This document shows positions 51,964-60,452 of a DNA stretch of 64,000 bases, piece by piece; the first letter of the stretch is position 1, and each line of letters starts with the position of its first letter. The notes beneath the pieces are model-generated. The model did no database searches, was not told the DNA's origin, and was given only the letters and a program-made list of their open reading frames with translations. This DNA comes from Algibacter lectus. Its GTDB lineage: Bacteria; Bacteroidota; Bacteroidia; Flavobacteriales; Flavobacteriaceae. A program made the position numbers and the translations under genes. The DNA is taken from NCBI RefSeq assembly GCF_900112395.1, contig NZ_FOLN01000014.1, positions 1 through 64,000 on the forward strand, written 5' to 3'.

Positions 51964-52689
51964 ATGTATTACTATCTTATTGTCGCATTTCAGGTGTATT
52001 GTATATATCACATGTACAAAAAAGGAAACTCGTTTTATTGGGTGTTTCTTATCTTTTTTGTGCCTTTAATTGGTTGTGTTATCTATTTAATTACACAAGT
52101 TTATAATAAGCGCGATGCGGAGAAAATAACAAGTGAAATAACACATATTATAAATCCAACTAAGAAAATTAAAGATTTAGAAAAGCAGTTGGCGTTTTTA
52201 GAATCTTATCAAAATCGAGTAAATCTGGCCGATGCTTATTTGGCTAATAAAGATTTTAACAATGCGATGCCTCATTATCTAAAGGCTTTGCAAGATGGTT
52301 TTGAAAATGATTTTTATGTGAATAGTAAATTGGTTGAAACTTGTTTTTTAGCTGAAGATTATAATAAAGCTATTTTTTATGCAGATAAAATTAAAGATAA
52401 GTTAGAGTACAAGAAATCTAAAACACAGTTTATTTGTGGTTTAGCACATGAAAAGCTAGGCGACTTTGAAGTTGCTGAGCATAATTTACGAGAAATAGAT
52501 ATTCGTTATTCTTTTTATAATGAACGCTTAATTCTAGCCGAATTTTTAATAAGTCGAAATAAAAAGGAAGACGCTAAAAGTATTTTAGAAGATATTAAAA
52601 ACGAATCGCAACACATGACGCGAACCAACCAAAAGTTGTATCGCGGTACAGTTACTCAAGTTGATAAAATACTAGCACAACTTGATTAA
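51964..52689 (+). CDS. Membrane-anchored TPR protein
   Basis: A 241-residue protein. The first ~45 residues form two hydrophobic helices (YYYLIVAFQVYCIYHMY and FYWVFLIFFVPLIGCVIYLI) like the N-terminal module of phospholipase D-nuclease-like proteins. The remainder (about 75-235) is helical with tetratricopeptide features: AYLANKDFNNAMPHYLKAL, CFLAEDYNKAIFYADKIK, AHEKLGDFEVAEHNL. It probably scaffolds proteins at the inner membrane; partners are unknown. It ends 3 bases from the convergent bTHX gene. Confidence 0.8.
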   Translation: MYYYLIVAFQVYCIYHMYKKGNSFYWVFLIFFVPLIGCVIYLITQVYNKRDAEKITSEITHIINPTKKIKDLEKQLAFLESYQNRVNLADAYLANKDFNNAMPHYLKALQDGFENDFYVNSKLVETCFLAEDYNKAIFYADKIKDKLEYKKSKTQFICGLAHEKLGDFEVAEHNLREIDIRYSFYNERLILAEFLISRNKKEDAKSILEDIKNESQHMTRTNQKLYRGTVTQVDKILAQLD

Positions 52690-52692
52690 AAG

Positions 52693-52827
52693 TTATTTAA
52701 CTTTTGCTTTTTTTGAGATGTCTATTTGAGTTTCAATAGATGGTTTCTTTTTTATACGCGGTCTGCGTGCTCCAAAAGTCCCTCTGTTTATTTTACCTCG
52801 TTTTGTTTTTTTATCTCCTCTACCCAT
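52693..52827 (-). CDS. 30S ribosomal protein bTHX
   Basis: A 44-residue very basic protein read from the minus strand: it begins MGRGDKKTKRGKINRGTFG and continues with ARRPR and a Lys-rich tail. This matches the small ribosomal protein THX/bTHX, which sits in the head of the 30S subunit in Thermus and Bacteroidota. Typical members start MG+GDKKT+KGKI and then G(S/T)YG..RP+. The gene is convergent with the TPR protein gene. Easily missed because of its size. Confidence 0.88.
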   Translation of the reverse strand: MGRGDKKTKRGKINRGTFGARRPRIKKKPSIETQIDISKKAKVK

Positions 52828-52891
52828 GTAATTTTATATTTTTTGTTATTGAAAGAATATACTGAATTTTAGCTTAAAAATCAAGTAAAAC

Positions 52892-53563
52892 GTGTTTAAA
52901 CATCAGCATCCATACCAACCTTTTATTAATAAAGATACTACAAAGCTGATAGTGGGCACATTACCACCACCACGATTCTCAACGGGTGATCTTTTGGAGA
53001 AAGATGTAGACTTCTGTTATGGTAGTTATTACAATTCGCTTTGGTTGTACATTAATAAAATACATAATTTAGGCTTGCGTTTCGATAACTCGGAAGCGGC
53101 TATTGAAGAACGAAAGCAATTTTTGATTGCTCATAAAATAGGTGTTTGTGATATTGTAGATTGTTGCGAACGCGACAAGATTGATGCATCGGATTTGGGT
53201 ATGAAAAACATAGTTTTGCGCGATGTTGTTGGTTATTTAAAAAAGTTTCCGAATATTGATACACTTTTGTTTACTGGTGGAAATAGTAAAAATGGACCCG
53301 AATATTTTTTCAGGAAACACATAAGAGATTATGGTTTGAAATTAGAATTGATTTCTAATGAAGTTCCTAGAATTCATAAATTTGAAATGCCTAGTGATCA
53401 TATTAAATGTAAGCGTGTAGTTAAAACAGTATCGTTAACGTCGTCTTCTGGTTCTGCTAATCGTGCTATTGGGAGTATGGCGTTATACAAACAATTAAAG
53501 CAGAGTGATTCGAATTTTAATACTTTTGATTTTCGAGTGATGCAGTATCGCGAGTTTTTTTAA
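52892..53563 (+). CDS. Uracil-DNA glycosylase-fold protein
   Basis: A 223-residue protein of the UDG superfamily. TTKLIVGTLPPPRFS (about 16-30) corresponds to motif A (usually G.NPG), CYGSYYNSLWLYI follows, TLLFTGGNSKNGPEYF lies mid-chain, and VSLTSSSGSANRAIG (about 184-198) takes the place of the motif B loop (HPS.R-type), here without the His. Catalytic capacity is therefore uncertain; many flavobacterial homologues look alike. The start is GTG (52892), because no ATG lies in frame before the conserved HPYQPF segment. Confidence 0.75.
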   Translation: MFKHQHPYQPFINKDTTKLIVGTLPPPRFSTGDLLEKDVDFCYGSYYNSLWLYINKIHNLGLRFDNSEAAIEERKQFLIAHKIGVCDIVDCCERDKIDASDLGMKNIVLRDVVGYLKKFPNIDTLLFTGGNSKNGPEYFFRKHIRDYGLKLELISNEVPRIHKFEMPSDHIKCKRVVKTVSLTSSSGSANRAIGSMALYKQLKQSDSNFNTFDFRVMQYREFF

Positions 53564-53599
53564 TTTGAATGAAATTTTTAAAAGAAGTTTATTTTATAA

Positions 53600-54193
53600 A
53601 TGACTGAAAATAGTACAGAACATAAACATTTTGCCATTTACAAACCTTACGGGTTTTTGAGTCAGTTTTACAGTAATTCTACTCAACAAAAACGAAAACG
53701 GTTTTTAGGAGAGTTGGATGATTTTCCTGAAGGCATTATGGCTATTGGTCGTTTGGATGAAAAATCGGAAGGTTTATTGTTGCTAACTACCGATGGTAAA
53801 ATGAGCGATTTTGTGAATAGTCAAAAAGTTGAAAAGGAATATTATGCGCAAGTTGATGGCGATATTACAGAGGAAGCTGTTGCTAAATTACGTGCTGGTG
53901 TAGAAATTGGTTTTGATGGTAAAAAGTACCAAACCAAGCCTTGTAAGGCTTTTAAATTAGATACTATTCCAGATGTGCCGGTTGCGCAACAGAAGATAAG
54001 GGATGATAGACATGGCCCAACCACTTGGGTATCTATTACTTTAAACGAGGGAAAGTTTAGACAGGTTAGAAAAATGACTTCGGCTGTTGGATTTCCTACG
54101 TTACGATTGGTTCGTGTTCGGGTAGGAAACCTTGGTATAAATGCTATGAAAGCTGGCGATGTTATAGAGCATAGTACATTTGCCCTGCGTTAG
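53600..54193 (+). CDS. rluE: rRNA pseudouridine synthase, RluE/RsuA type
   Basis: A 197-residue single-domain enzyme without an S4 domain, as in RluE. Motifs: HFAIYKPYGFLSQF (about 9-22), GIMAIGRLDEKSEGLLLLTTDG (GRLD with catalytic Asp, about 45-66) and LNEGKFRQVRKMTSAVGFPTLRLVRVRVG (about 150-178, interrupted only by naming). It modifies one uridine of 23S rRNA. The stop codon TAG lies inside the start of repeat copy 4 (GCGTTAGGG), so the repeat has supplied or invaded the 3' end of the gene. Confidence 0.9.
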   Translation: MTENSTEHKHFAIYKPYGFLSQFYSNSTQQKRKRFLGELDDFPEGIMAIGRLDEKSEGLLLLTTDGKMSDFVNSQKVEKEYYAQVDGDITEEAVAKLRAGVEIGFDGKKYQTKPCKAFKLDTIPDVPVAQQKIRDDRHGPTTWVSITLNEGKFRQVRKMTSAVGFPTLRLVRVRVGNLGINAMKAGDVIEHSTFALR

Positions 54194-54341
54194 GGATTGA
54201 TGCGGCATCCTTTTTTGTGCTAGCCTTAAGCTACATTAAATAAACAATTGTTCTGTTTTGCCAATATATTGTTTAGAAGTTCTACACTTTTTAGCACAAA
54301 TAAAGATATAGCGGAAAGCCCGACCCTTGGGTAACGCCCAA
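54187..54341. repeat. Dispersed intergenic repeat, copy 4 (inverted)
   Basis: In the opposite direction to copies 1-3 and 5: GCGTTAGGGATTGATGCGGC at the left, GATATAGCGGAAAGCCCGAC and CCTTGGGTAACGCCCA at the right. The middle contains GTGCTAG...TTAGCAC, an inverted pair that can fold the whole element. It fills the gap between convergent genes and overlaps the rluE stop codon. Confidence 0.72.
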
Positions 54342-54347
54342 ATATAA

Positions 54348-54983
54348 TTACAGTTCTAACTTTTTTAATTCGGTGTAGTTTCTATTTAAACGTTTTAATA
54401 ATAGGCCATAAATGAGCTTGTAAAATAACCATATTCCGAAAATAAATAGACTTGTAAATAATATTAAAAAGGCTATTATTGGTAGCATTTTTGAGCTTCC
54501 GGATGCAGCGAGTTTATTGGATATGTCTGGGTCGTTATGTATGGCGTAATAGAATCCAACCATGATGGATGTGCCAGCCATAATGAGGTTGTATAGCACG
54601 TAGTACTTTATTACTTTTCGCGTTCTGATAATGCTTTCCATTAGTTTTTTTGCACTATCGGTTACCGAAATAGATTTATACGATTTGTAGAGCAAATAGA
54701 TAAACAGAGCAATAATGGCATAACCAAAAATGGTTATTGCAACTATTACGGCATCGTTTTGATATATGGCTTCTAACTTGGCGTTGTATTCGGCAGAGCA
54801 AAAATAGGGAATGGTGTTTATGATAATCCAAAACACGAGTTCGGCTATACTTATGTAAAAAAGAGTCTTTACAATAGAAGACGATTTTTTATGTAACATC
54901 GGGTAAATATCATTTACCGTTAGTTTTTTATGGTCAGGTTTGGTGGTGTTCCAATCCTTTTTTAAGATATCTAATTCATCCAT
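54348..54983 (-). CDS. Four-helix membrane protein, possible anti-sigma factor
   Basis: A 211-residue inner-membrane protein with a ~38-residue cytoplasmic start (MDELDILKKDWNTT) and four hydrophobic segments (about 39-62, 79-100, 127-148, 170-195). No family is certain. The start codon lies 4 bases after the stop of the ECF sigma gene, so the two are translated together. The N-terminal D.LK.DW pattern is frequent in flavobacterial proteins that follow ECF sigma genes. An anti-sigma role is therefore likely but not demonstrated. Confidence 0.75.
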   Translation of the reverse strand: MDELDILKKDWNTTKPDHKKLTVNDIYPMLHKKSSSIVKTLFYISIAELVFWIIINTIPYFCSAEYNAKLEAIYQNDAVIVAITIFGYAIIALFIYLLYKSYKSISVTDSAKKLMESIIRTRKVIKYYVLYNLIMAGTSIMVGFYYAIHNDPDISNKLAASGSSKMLPIIAFLILFTSLFIFGIWLFYKLIYGLLLKRLNRNYTELKKLEL

Positions 54984-54987
54984 AGGG

Positions 54988-55482
54988 TTACGGATTTAAT
55001 ATAGTTTTAAGTTTTGTTTTTATTCTGTTCATTTTCACTCTGGCATTCACTTCACTTATTCCTAATGTGGTACTTATTTCTCTATAGTCTTTGTCTTCTA
55101 AATACAAGAAAACTAACGCTTTTTCAATGTCGTTAAGCTGGTGTACAGCTTTGTAAAGCACTTTTAATTGTTGTTCTTCGGTATCGTCGTAATCTTCGGC
55201 TTTTATTTTAAATGCTACACCTTCAAAATCTTGTGTGTTGATGGTGCGTTTAGATTTTCGGTATAAGGTGATAGCCGTGTTTAAAGCCACGCGGTACATC
55301 CATGTACTAAATTTTGCATCGCCTCGAAATTTGGGATACGCCCGCCATAACTGGATGGTTATTTCCTGAAATAAATCGTTATGGGCATCATAGTTATTGG
55401 TGTACAAACGACAAATTTTGTGCGCAATATTCTGATGCTTTTCTAGCAATTCTACAAAACTATGTTCTAGTTCTTTATTCAA
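54988..55482 (-). CDS. ECF RNA polymerase sigma factor
   Basis: A 164-residue sigma factor with region 2 (NNYDAHNDLFQEITIQLWRAYPKFRG, split only in naming; KFSTWMYRVALNTAITLYRK, about 24-77) and region 4 (LNDIEKALVFLYLEDKDYREIS and HTH TTLGISEVNARVKMNRIKTKL, about 118-162). It is not of the FecI type near 18919 and has no FecR neighbour. It is coupled to a membrane protein gene that may hold it at the membrane. The promoters it uses are not visible here. Confidence 0.92.
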   Translation of the reverse strand: MNKELEHSFVELLEKHQNIAHKICRLYTNNYDAHNDLFQEITIQLWRAYPKFRGDAKFSTWMYRVALNTAITLYRKSKRTINTQDFEGVAFKIKAEDYDDTEEQQLKVLYKAVHQLNDIEKALVFLYLEDKDYREISTTLGISEVNARVKMNRIKTKLKTILNP

Positions 55483-55640
55483 AGTTGTGGGTTAGTTATT
55501 TTATAAGTAGTTTGAAATTTAAATTTGTTACAGAAAATTTAAAATATTTTTATCAGTTTATATTTTGTGATTGTAATGTGTTAATTTTTAGTGTTGTGCT
55601 TTGGTTGTTTATTGCCCGAAATATAATGTTTTAAAATAAA

Positions 55641-55674
55641 AACGGCTGTCTAAAATATGTTTTAGACAGCCGTT
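55641..55674. terminator. Strong intrinsic terminator
   Basis: AACGGCTGTCTAAAA pairs perfectly with TTTTAGACAGCCGTT around a TATG loop (15-bp stem). It is placed to end the FKBP gene (minus strand), with limited T-tract. Confidence 0.7.
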
Positions 55675-55697
55675 AAGGTATGTTTTATGTGTTTTAC

Positions 55698-56165
55698 TTA
55701 GTTTACCGCAATAAGGGTAACATCAAAAATTAATACAGAACCTGCAGGGATACCGTTGTAATTAAAACTTCCGTAACCTAGGTGAGAAGGTATTAATAGT
55801 ATACCGCTGCCACCTTCGTTAAAATAGGTGATGCCTTCTGTCCAACCAGGGATTACTTGGCTTAGATTGAAAGAAATCCCGTCTTCATCACTAGCATCGA
55901 AAACTGTTCCGTTGGTAAAATAACCTTTGTAGGCTACGGTTACATTATCTGATGATGTTGGTTGAACTCCTGTGCCTTGATTGTCTATAACGTAGTAAAG
56001 ACCAGAATCGGTTTTTTGTGCTGATAGTTCGTTTGCTTCAATGTAAGCTAAAATTTCGGCATCGTTTTCTTCAGTGTAATCTTTGAAGGTGTTATTGCTA
56101 GTGTCATCGTTTCCACAAGATGTAAAAAGGATTAATGCAAATGCAATTAGAAATGTGTTTTTCAT
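55698..56165 (-). CDS. FKBP-type peptidyl-prolyl isomerase, lipoprotein
   Basis: A 155-residue lipoprotein (signal ending LFTSC, Cys about 17; start ATG at 56165 rather than 56189). The FKBP domain covers about 60-155: VTVAYKGYFTNGTVFDAS (about 78-95), VIPGWTEGITYF (about 105-116), LLIPSHLGYGS (about 124-134) and VLIFDVTLIAV. The residues lining the proline pocket (Y, F, D, W, Y) are present, so it should be active as a periplasmic fold helper. Related lipid-anchored FKBPs are frequent in flavobacteria, some linked to gliding. Confidence 0.9.
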   Translation of the reverse strand: MKNTFLIAFALILFTSCGNDDTSNNTFKDYTEENDAEILAYIEANELSAQKTDSGLYYVIDNQGTGVQPTSSDNVTVAYKGYFTNGTVFDASDEDGISFNLSQVIPGWTEGITYFNEGGSGILLIPSHLGYGSFNYNGIPAGSVLIFDVTLIAVN

Positions 56166-56258
56166 TTTTCTGATTTTTTTTAGTAGCAAATATAACGAGA
56201 ATTATATTGTGTTTTAAAACGAAATTATAAGCGGTTTTAGTACTGTATGTTAAAAATA

Positions 56259-56290
56259 AAAAGCCACTTTGTTTTCACAAAGTGGCTTTT
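56259..56290 (-). terminator. Terminator after htpG
   Basis: AAAAGCCACTTTGT (56259-56272), loop TTTC, ACAAAGTGGCTTTT (56277-56290): a perfect 14-bp stem between htpG and the FKBP gene, ending in T residues on the minus strand. Confidence 0.85.
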
Positions 56291-56302
56291 AGTATTGTTA
56301 TT

Positions 56303-56320
56303 TTTCCGCGAAAGCGAAAA
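56303..56320. repeat. Short palindromic repeat, copy 2
   Basis: TTTCCGCGAAAGCGAAAA, the same core as at 41032-41052, just before the 3' end of htpG. Confidence 0.45.
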
Positions 56321-56330
56321 GTAATATAGC

Positions 56331-58244
56331 TTACTTAATCATTTCGTAGCTACGTTTAATAAAGTTTGTTAATTCTTCACCTTTTAATAAACCTTGAGAA
56401 AGGCGTGCTAAATCTAAACTTTGCGTAATTAAACGCTCTTGAGTTTCTTTAACTTCGGTTGCTAAAATATCGCTTACTAAATCTGAGTTTGTGTTAACAA
56501 TAAGGTTGTACATTTCTGGCATATTACCAAACATTTGCATACCTCCGCCACCTGTAGCTTGCATTTCTTTCATTCTACGCATAAATTCTGGTTGCGTAAT
56601 GGTGAATGGAGATTCGCTACTATCCATAGATTCTAACTGAACGGTGAATTTTTCTGCAGGAATCACTTCTTTTAATAAAGCATCTAGAGTTTTAGTTTGC
56701 TCTTCATCTAATTTAGAAATTGTTGTTTCGTCTTTCTTAATTAAATTATTAATATGGTCCCCATCAACACGGGCAAAAGTGATGTTCTCTTTGCTGCTTT
56801 CTAGTTTTTGTATTAAGTGAGATACAATTGGAGAATCTAACAATAAAACCTCGTAACCTTTAGCTTTAGCAGATTCGATATAGCTGTGTTGTGCATCTTT
56901 ATTAGAAGCATAAAGTATAACTAGCTTACCATCTTTATCGGTTTGGTTTGCTTTAATTTTATTGAATAACTCCTCGTAAGTATAGTGTGCGCCATCTACG
57001 GTTGGGTATAATGCAAAGGCATCTGCTTTTTCGAAGAATTTATCTTCAGAAAGCATTCCGTATTCAATAACAATTTTAATATCACTCCATTTAGCTTCAA
57101 AATCTTCACGGTTTGAATTGAATAAAGATTTTAATTTATCGGCTACTTTTCTAGTAATGTAAGACGAAATCTTTTTTACAGCACCATCGGCTTGTAAGTA
57201 AGAACGCGATACGTTTAATGGAATATCTGGAGAATCGATAACACCTCGCAACATGGTTAAAAATTCTGGTACAATACCTTCTACGTTATCGGTAACGTAA
57301 ACTTGGTTTTGATACAGTTGAATTTTATCTTTTTGCATTTGCATATCGTTCGACATTTTCGGGAAGTATAAAATTCCTGTTAAGTTGAACGGGTAATCTA
57401 CATTTAGGTGAATGTTGAATAAAGGATCTTCAAATTGAGATGGGTATAACTCACTGTAGAAACTCTTGTAATCGTCTTCTTCTAAATCGGCTGGTTGTTT
57501 TGTCCAGGCTGGAGTAGGGTTGTTTATAATGTTATCAACCGTAATTTTTTTGTGAGGTTCGGTAGTTTCTTTACCGTCTTCATCTTTAGTGGTTGCAGGG
57601 GTAAACTCTGGGTCGTTTATTTCTTTAGTTCCAAATTTAATTGGCACAGGCATAAACTTGTTGTACTTAGAAAGTAATTCAGAAATTCTGTTTTCTTCTA
57701 AAAATTCTGTAGAATCTTCTGCAATATGAAGAATAATTTCTGTTCCACGGTCTGTTTTATCAGCCGTTTCTAGAGTAAATTCTGGAGAACCATCGCAAGT
57801 CCAATGTGCTGCAGGATCTTTTTCTCTGTGAGATTTTGTGATAATTTCAACTTTTTCGGCTACCATAAAAGCAGAGTAAAACCCTAAACCAAAATGACCA
57901 ATAATTCCAGAATCTTTAGCAGAATCTTTATATTTATCTAAAAATTCTTCAGCTCCAGAAAAAGCAACTTGGTTAATGTATTTTTCAACCTCGTCTGCAC
58001 TCATTCCTAAACCTTGATCGATAATATGAAGTTTTTTCCCTTCTTTATCAATTTTTACTTCAATTTTAGGGCTACCGTACTCAGCTTTAGATTCGCCAAT
58101 ACTCGTTAAGTGTTTTAATTTTAAAGTGGCATCGGTACCGTTACTAATAAGTTCACGTAGAAAAATTTCGTGATCGCTATATAAGAATTTTTTAATAAGC
58201 GGAAAGATATTCTCTACCGATACATTAATACTTCCTTTTGTCAT
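56331..58244 (-). CDS. htpG: Molecular chaperone HtpG (Hsp90)
   Basis: ATP-dependent cytoplasmic chaperone of 637 residues. GHKL ATPase domain at the N-terminus: EIFLRELISNGTDATLKLKH (about 27-46, SNxxDA), HIIDQGLGMSADEVEKYI (about 71-88), GHFGLGFYSAFMVA (about 115-128, lid and G2), DRGTEIILHI. Then the middle client-binding domain (about 230-500, including IPLNVSRSYLQ) and the dimerisation domain with a Gly/Met-rich stretch (MQATGGGGMQMFGN). The gene is single, with a 250-base non-coding region upstream that contains no CIRCE-type repeat. Confidence 0.96.
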   Translation of the reverse strand: MTKGSINVSVENIFPLIKKFLYSDHEIFLRELISNGTDATLKLKHLTSIGESKAEYGSPKIEVKIDKEGKKLHIIDQGLGMSADEVEKYINQVAFSGAEEFLDKYKDSAKDSGIIGHFGLGFYSAFMVAEKVEIITKSHREKDPAAHWTCDGSPEFTLETADKTDRGTEIILHIAEDSTEFLEENRISELLSKYNKFMPVPIKFGTKEINDPEFTPATTKDEDGKETTEPHKKITVDNIINNPTPAWTKQPADLEEDDYKSFYSELYPSQFEDPLFNIHLNVDYPFNLTGILYFPKMSNDMQMQKDKIQLYQNQVYVTDNVEGIVPEFLTMLRGVIDSPDIPLNVSRSYLQADGAVKKISSYITRKVADKLKSLFNSNREDFEAKWSDIKIVIEYGMLSEDKFFEKADAFALYPTVDGAHYTYEELFNKIKANQTDKDGKLVILYASNKDAQHSYIESAKAKGYEVLLLDSPIVSHLIQKLESSKENITFARVDGDHINNLIKKDETTISKLDEEQTKTLDALLKEVIPAEKFTVQLESMDSSESPFTITQPEFMRRMKEMQATGGGGMQMFGNMPEMYNLIVNTNSDLVSDILATEVKETQERLITQSLDLARLSQGLLKGEELTNFIKRSYEMIK

Positions 58245-58496
58245 GATATATAATTTATTTTTTTCCCTTGAAGAAGAGAAACAGATTAATTTAAATTTTT
58301 AACTTCTGTTCTCTAATAGTCAACAAAAATGCCAATTGAAAAAATATGACAAAGTGACACGCTTTTGAGGGTGTTTCATAATTCGTAATTTCTAAGTGTC
58401 AAAATAGACTCCTTTTAAATTATTACAAAAAAATAAATTTGAAATTTGAGGAATTAACAGACTTATTGTATTTTGCCTTTCTAATCTGCCAATAAC

Positions 58497-59501
58497 ATGT
58501 ACAACTCAAAAATAATAGGTTTAGGAAAATACCTTCCTGAAAACGTGGTGACAAACGACGATTTGTCAAAAATAATGGAGACCAATGATGCTTGGATTCA
58601 GGAACGAACCGGTATAAAAGAACGCCGTTGGATAAAAGATGGCACCGAAGATACCTCGGCCGTTATGGGAGCAAAAGCTGCAAAAATTGCCATAGAACGT
58701 TCTGGTCTTACCAAAGACGATATCGATTTTATAGTGTTTGCAACCCTAAGTCCAGATTATTACTTTCCTGGTTGTGGCGTGCAAATACAAGATATGCTAG
58801 ATATGCCAACCATTGGCGCGCTAGATGTGCGTAACCAATGTTCTGGTTTTGTTTATGCTATTTCTGTAGCCGACCAATTTATAAAAACCGGTATGTACAA
58901 AAATATACTAGTTATAGGAGCCGAATATCACAGTAACGGACTCGATAAAACAACACGAGGCCGTAGCGTAAGTGTTATTTTTGGAGATGGAGCTGGAGCC
59001 TGTGTATTATCTCGCGAAGAAGATAACAACAAAGGAATTTTATCTACACACCTGCATAGTCAAGGTAAATATGCCGATAAACTTATTGTAGAATCACCAA
59101 GTATTGGGCATTGGGTTCCGGAGTTAAAAGAAGCCGGAGACGATGATACCTCGTATTTTCCATACATGGATGGTCAATTTGTTTTTAAAAATGCCGTAGT
59201 GCGTTTCAGTGAGGTAATCATGGAAGGTTTGGCAAAAAACAATATGCAAAAAGAAGATATCGATATGTTAATTCCGCATCAAGCCAATTTGCGTATCGCG
59301 CAGTTTATTCAGAAAAAATTTGGATTAAACGACGATCAAGTCTTTAATAATATTGAAAAATACGGAAACACAACAGCCGCATCTGTAATTATTGCCCTAA
59401 CCGAAGCATGGGAAGAAGGTAAAATAAAAGAAGGCGATAATGTTGTTTTAGCTGCTTTCGGTAGTGGCTTTACATGGGCAAGTGCCATCATAAAATGGTA
59501 A
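58497..59501 (+). CDS. fabH: 3-oxoacyl-ACP synthase III (KAS III)
   Basis: Condenses acyl-CoA with malonyl-ACP to start fatty-acid synthesis. 334 residues. Catalytic Cys lies in LDVRNQCSGFVYAI (about 108-121), His in MLIPHQANLRIAQFIQ (about 259-274) and Asn in IEKYGNTTAASVIIAL (about 289-304). The N-terminal GLGKYLPENVVTNDDL and WIQERTGIKERRW are typical. Not in a fab operon, so it may be one of several KAS III paralogues, possibly with a special starter unit. A weak promoter-like TATTTTG lies before it. Confidence 0.93.
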   Translation: MYNSKIIGLGKYLPENVVTNDDLSKIMETNDAWIQERTGIKERRWIKDGTEDTSAVMGAKAAKIAIERSGLTKDDIDFIVFATLSPDYYFPGCGVQIQDMLDMPTIGALDVRNQCSGFVYAISVADQFIKTGMYKNILVIGAEYHSNGLDKTTRGRSVSVIFGDGAGACVLSREEDNNKGILSTHLHSQGKYADKLIVESPSIGHWVPELKEAGDDDTSYFPYMDGQFVFKNAVVRFSEVIMEGLAKNNMQKEDIDMLIPHQANLRIAQFIQKKFGLNDDQVFNNIEKYGNTTAASVIIALTEAWEEGKIKEGDNVVLAAFGSGFTWASAIIKW

Positions 59502-59522
59502 AAGCCAGTAGAATTTAAATAT

Positions 59523-59618
59523 TTGGGCGTTTCCCTTCGGGTCAGGCTTTACATTACAAGTCCTCGCATCCCGATTTCATCAGAGATGCTGTGGGCTTTT
59601 CATTGCAATCCTTAACGC
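59523..59618. repeat. Dispersed intergenic repeat, copy 5 (divergent)
   Basis: TTGGGCGTTTCCCTTCGGGTCAGGCTTTAC at the left and CATTGCAATCCTTAACGC at the right, with a different centre that contains CATCCCGATTTCATCAGAGATG. It is recognisably the same family as copies 1-4 but the most altered. Confidence 0.6.
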
Positions 59619-59761
59619 AATATCCGCTAGGGTGGGGGTATGTTAGGTTGGTGTGGTTCTATGTGTTTGGTGTCCAGTCATTTGTTGGTGGGTGGCACTG
59701 GTCAGTACATTTAAATACTAGTAAATTTTCCAGAATCAGAAATAAAAAATAAATTTGCGAT

Positions 59762-60334
59762 ATGGAAGAAAAACTTCATTTACTAAGACAACATTTTGAA
59801 GAGTTATTTGCATTGACAGATGATGAATGGAATTTTGTTCAATCTCATTTTCAGTATAAAAGCCTTAAAAAACACCAATTTTTAATCCAAACAGGGCAAC
59901 CAGTAGACTTTGAATATTGGATTATCAAAGGTTTGGTAAAAGGGTATTCCATAGATGATAAAGGCAAAGAACACATTCTTCAATTTGCTATGGAAAACTA
60001 TTGGGTGAGCGACCATTGTGCTTTTCAGCATCAAGAACCTGGGACTATTTTTGTGGATTGTCTTGAAGATTCCGAGTTTTTCTGTTTATCCCTAGAGAAC
60101 AGAGAAAAAATTTGCTTTGAAGTACCTGCCGTAGCCAACTTCTTCAGAATTAAATCGAACCACGGTTATATAAATTTACAGCAAAGAATCTTGTCTTTGC
60201 TTACAATGACCGCAGAAAGCAGATATGAGTATCTTTTAAATAAACTTCCAAAATTAATACAACGCGTTCCTAAAAAATTAATCGCTTCTTATTTAGGCGT
60301 ATCCAGAGAGACTTTAAGTCGTTTTAATAGCTAA
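59762..60334 (+). CDS. Crp/Fnr-family transcriptional regulator
   Basis: A 190-residue regulator. The effector domain (about 20-115) has FLIQTGQPVDFEYWIIKGLVKGYSI and the beta-roll pattern, without the full cAMP phosphate-binding motif and without Fnr-type iron-sulfur Cys. The dimer helix is followed by a helix-turn-helix KKLIASYLGVSRETLSRFNS (about 170-189) at the very C-terminus, which is slightly short. Palindromic Crp/Fnr-like boxes begin 2 bases after its stop codon and recur before the cyclase gene, so it probably controls the genes at 60453-64000. Confidence 0.9.
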   Translation: MEEKLHLLRQHFEELFALTDDEWNFVQSHFQYKSLKKHQFLIQTGQPVDFEYWIIKGLVKGYSIDDKGKEHILQFAMENYWVSDHCAFQHQEPGTIFVDCLEDSEFFCLSLENREKICFEVPAVANFFRIKSNHGYINLQQRILSLLTMTAESRYEYLLNKLPKLIQRVPKKLIASYLGVSRETLSRFNS

Positions 60335-60335
60335 T

Positions 60336-60394
60336 AGTGACCTAAATCACTTTTCAAGATTGATATACATCACAAAAAATCCGTGATGTATGTC
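60336..60394 (+). promoter_or_regulatory. Cluster of Crp/Fnr-like operators before the cupin gene
   Basis: AGTGACCTAAATCACT (60336-60351) is an almost perfect palindrome AGTGA-N6-TCACT. GATATACATCAC (60362-60373) and GTGATGTATGTC (60383-60394) form an inverted pair matching at 11 of 12 positions. The following CCTCGCACAC tract recurs before the cyclase gene (62144-62153). Confidence 0.6.
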
Positions 60395-60452
60395 CTCGCA
60401 CACATTTTGGTTTTCATAGAATTTTGTATCGAACAATTAAATACAATGTACT

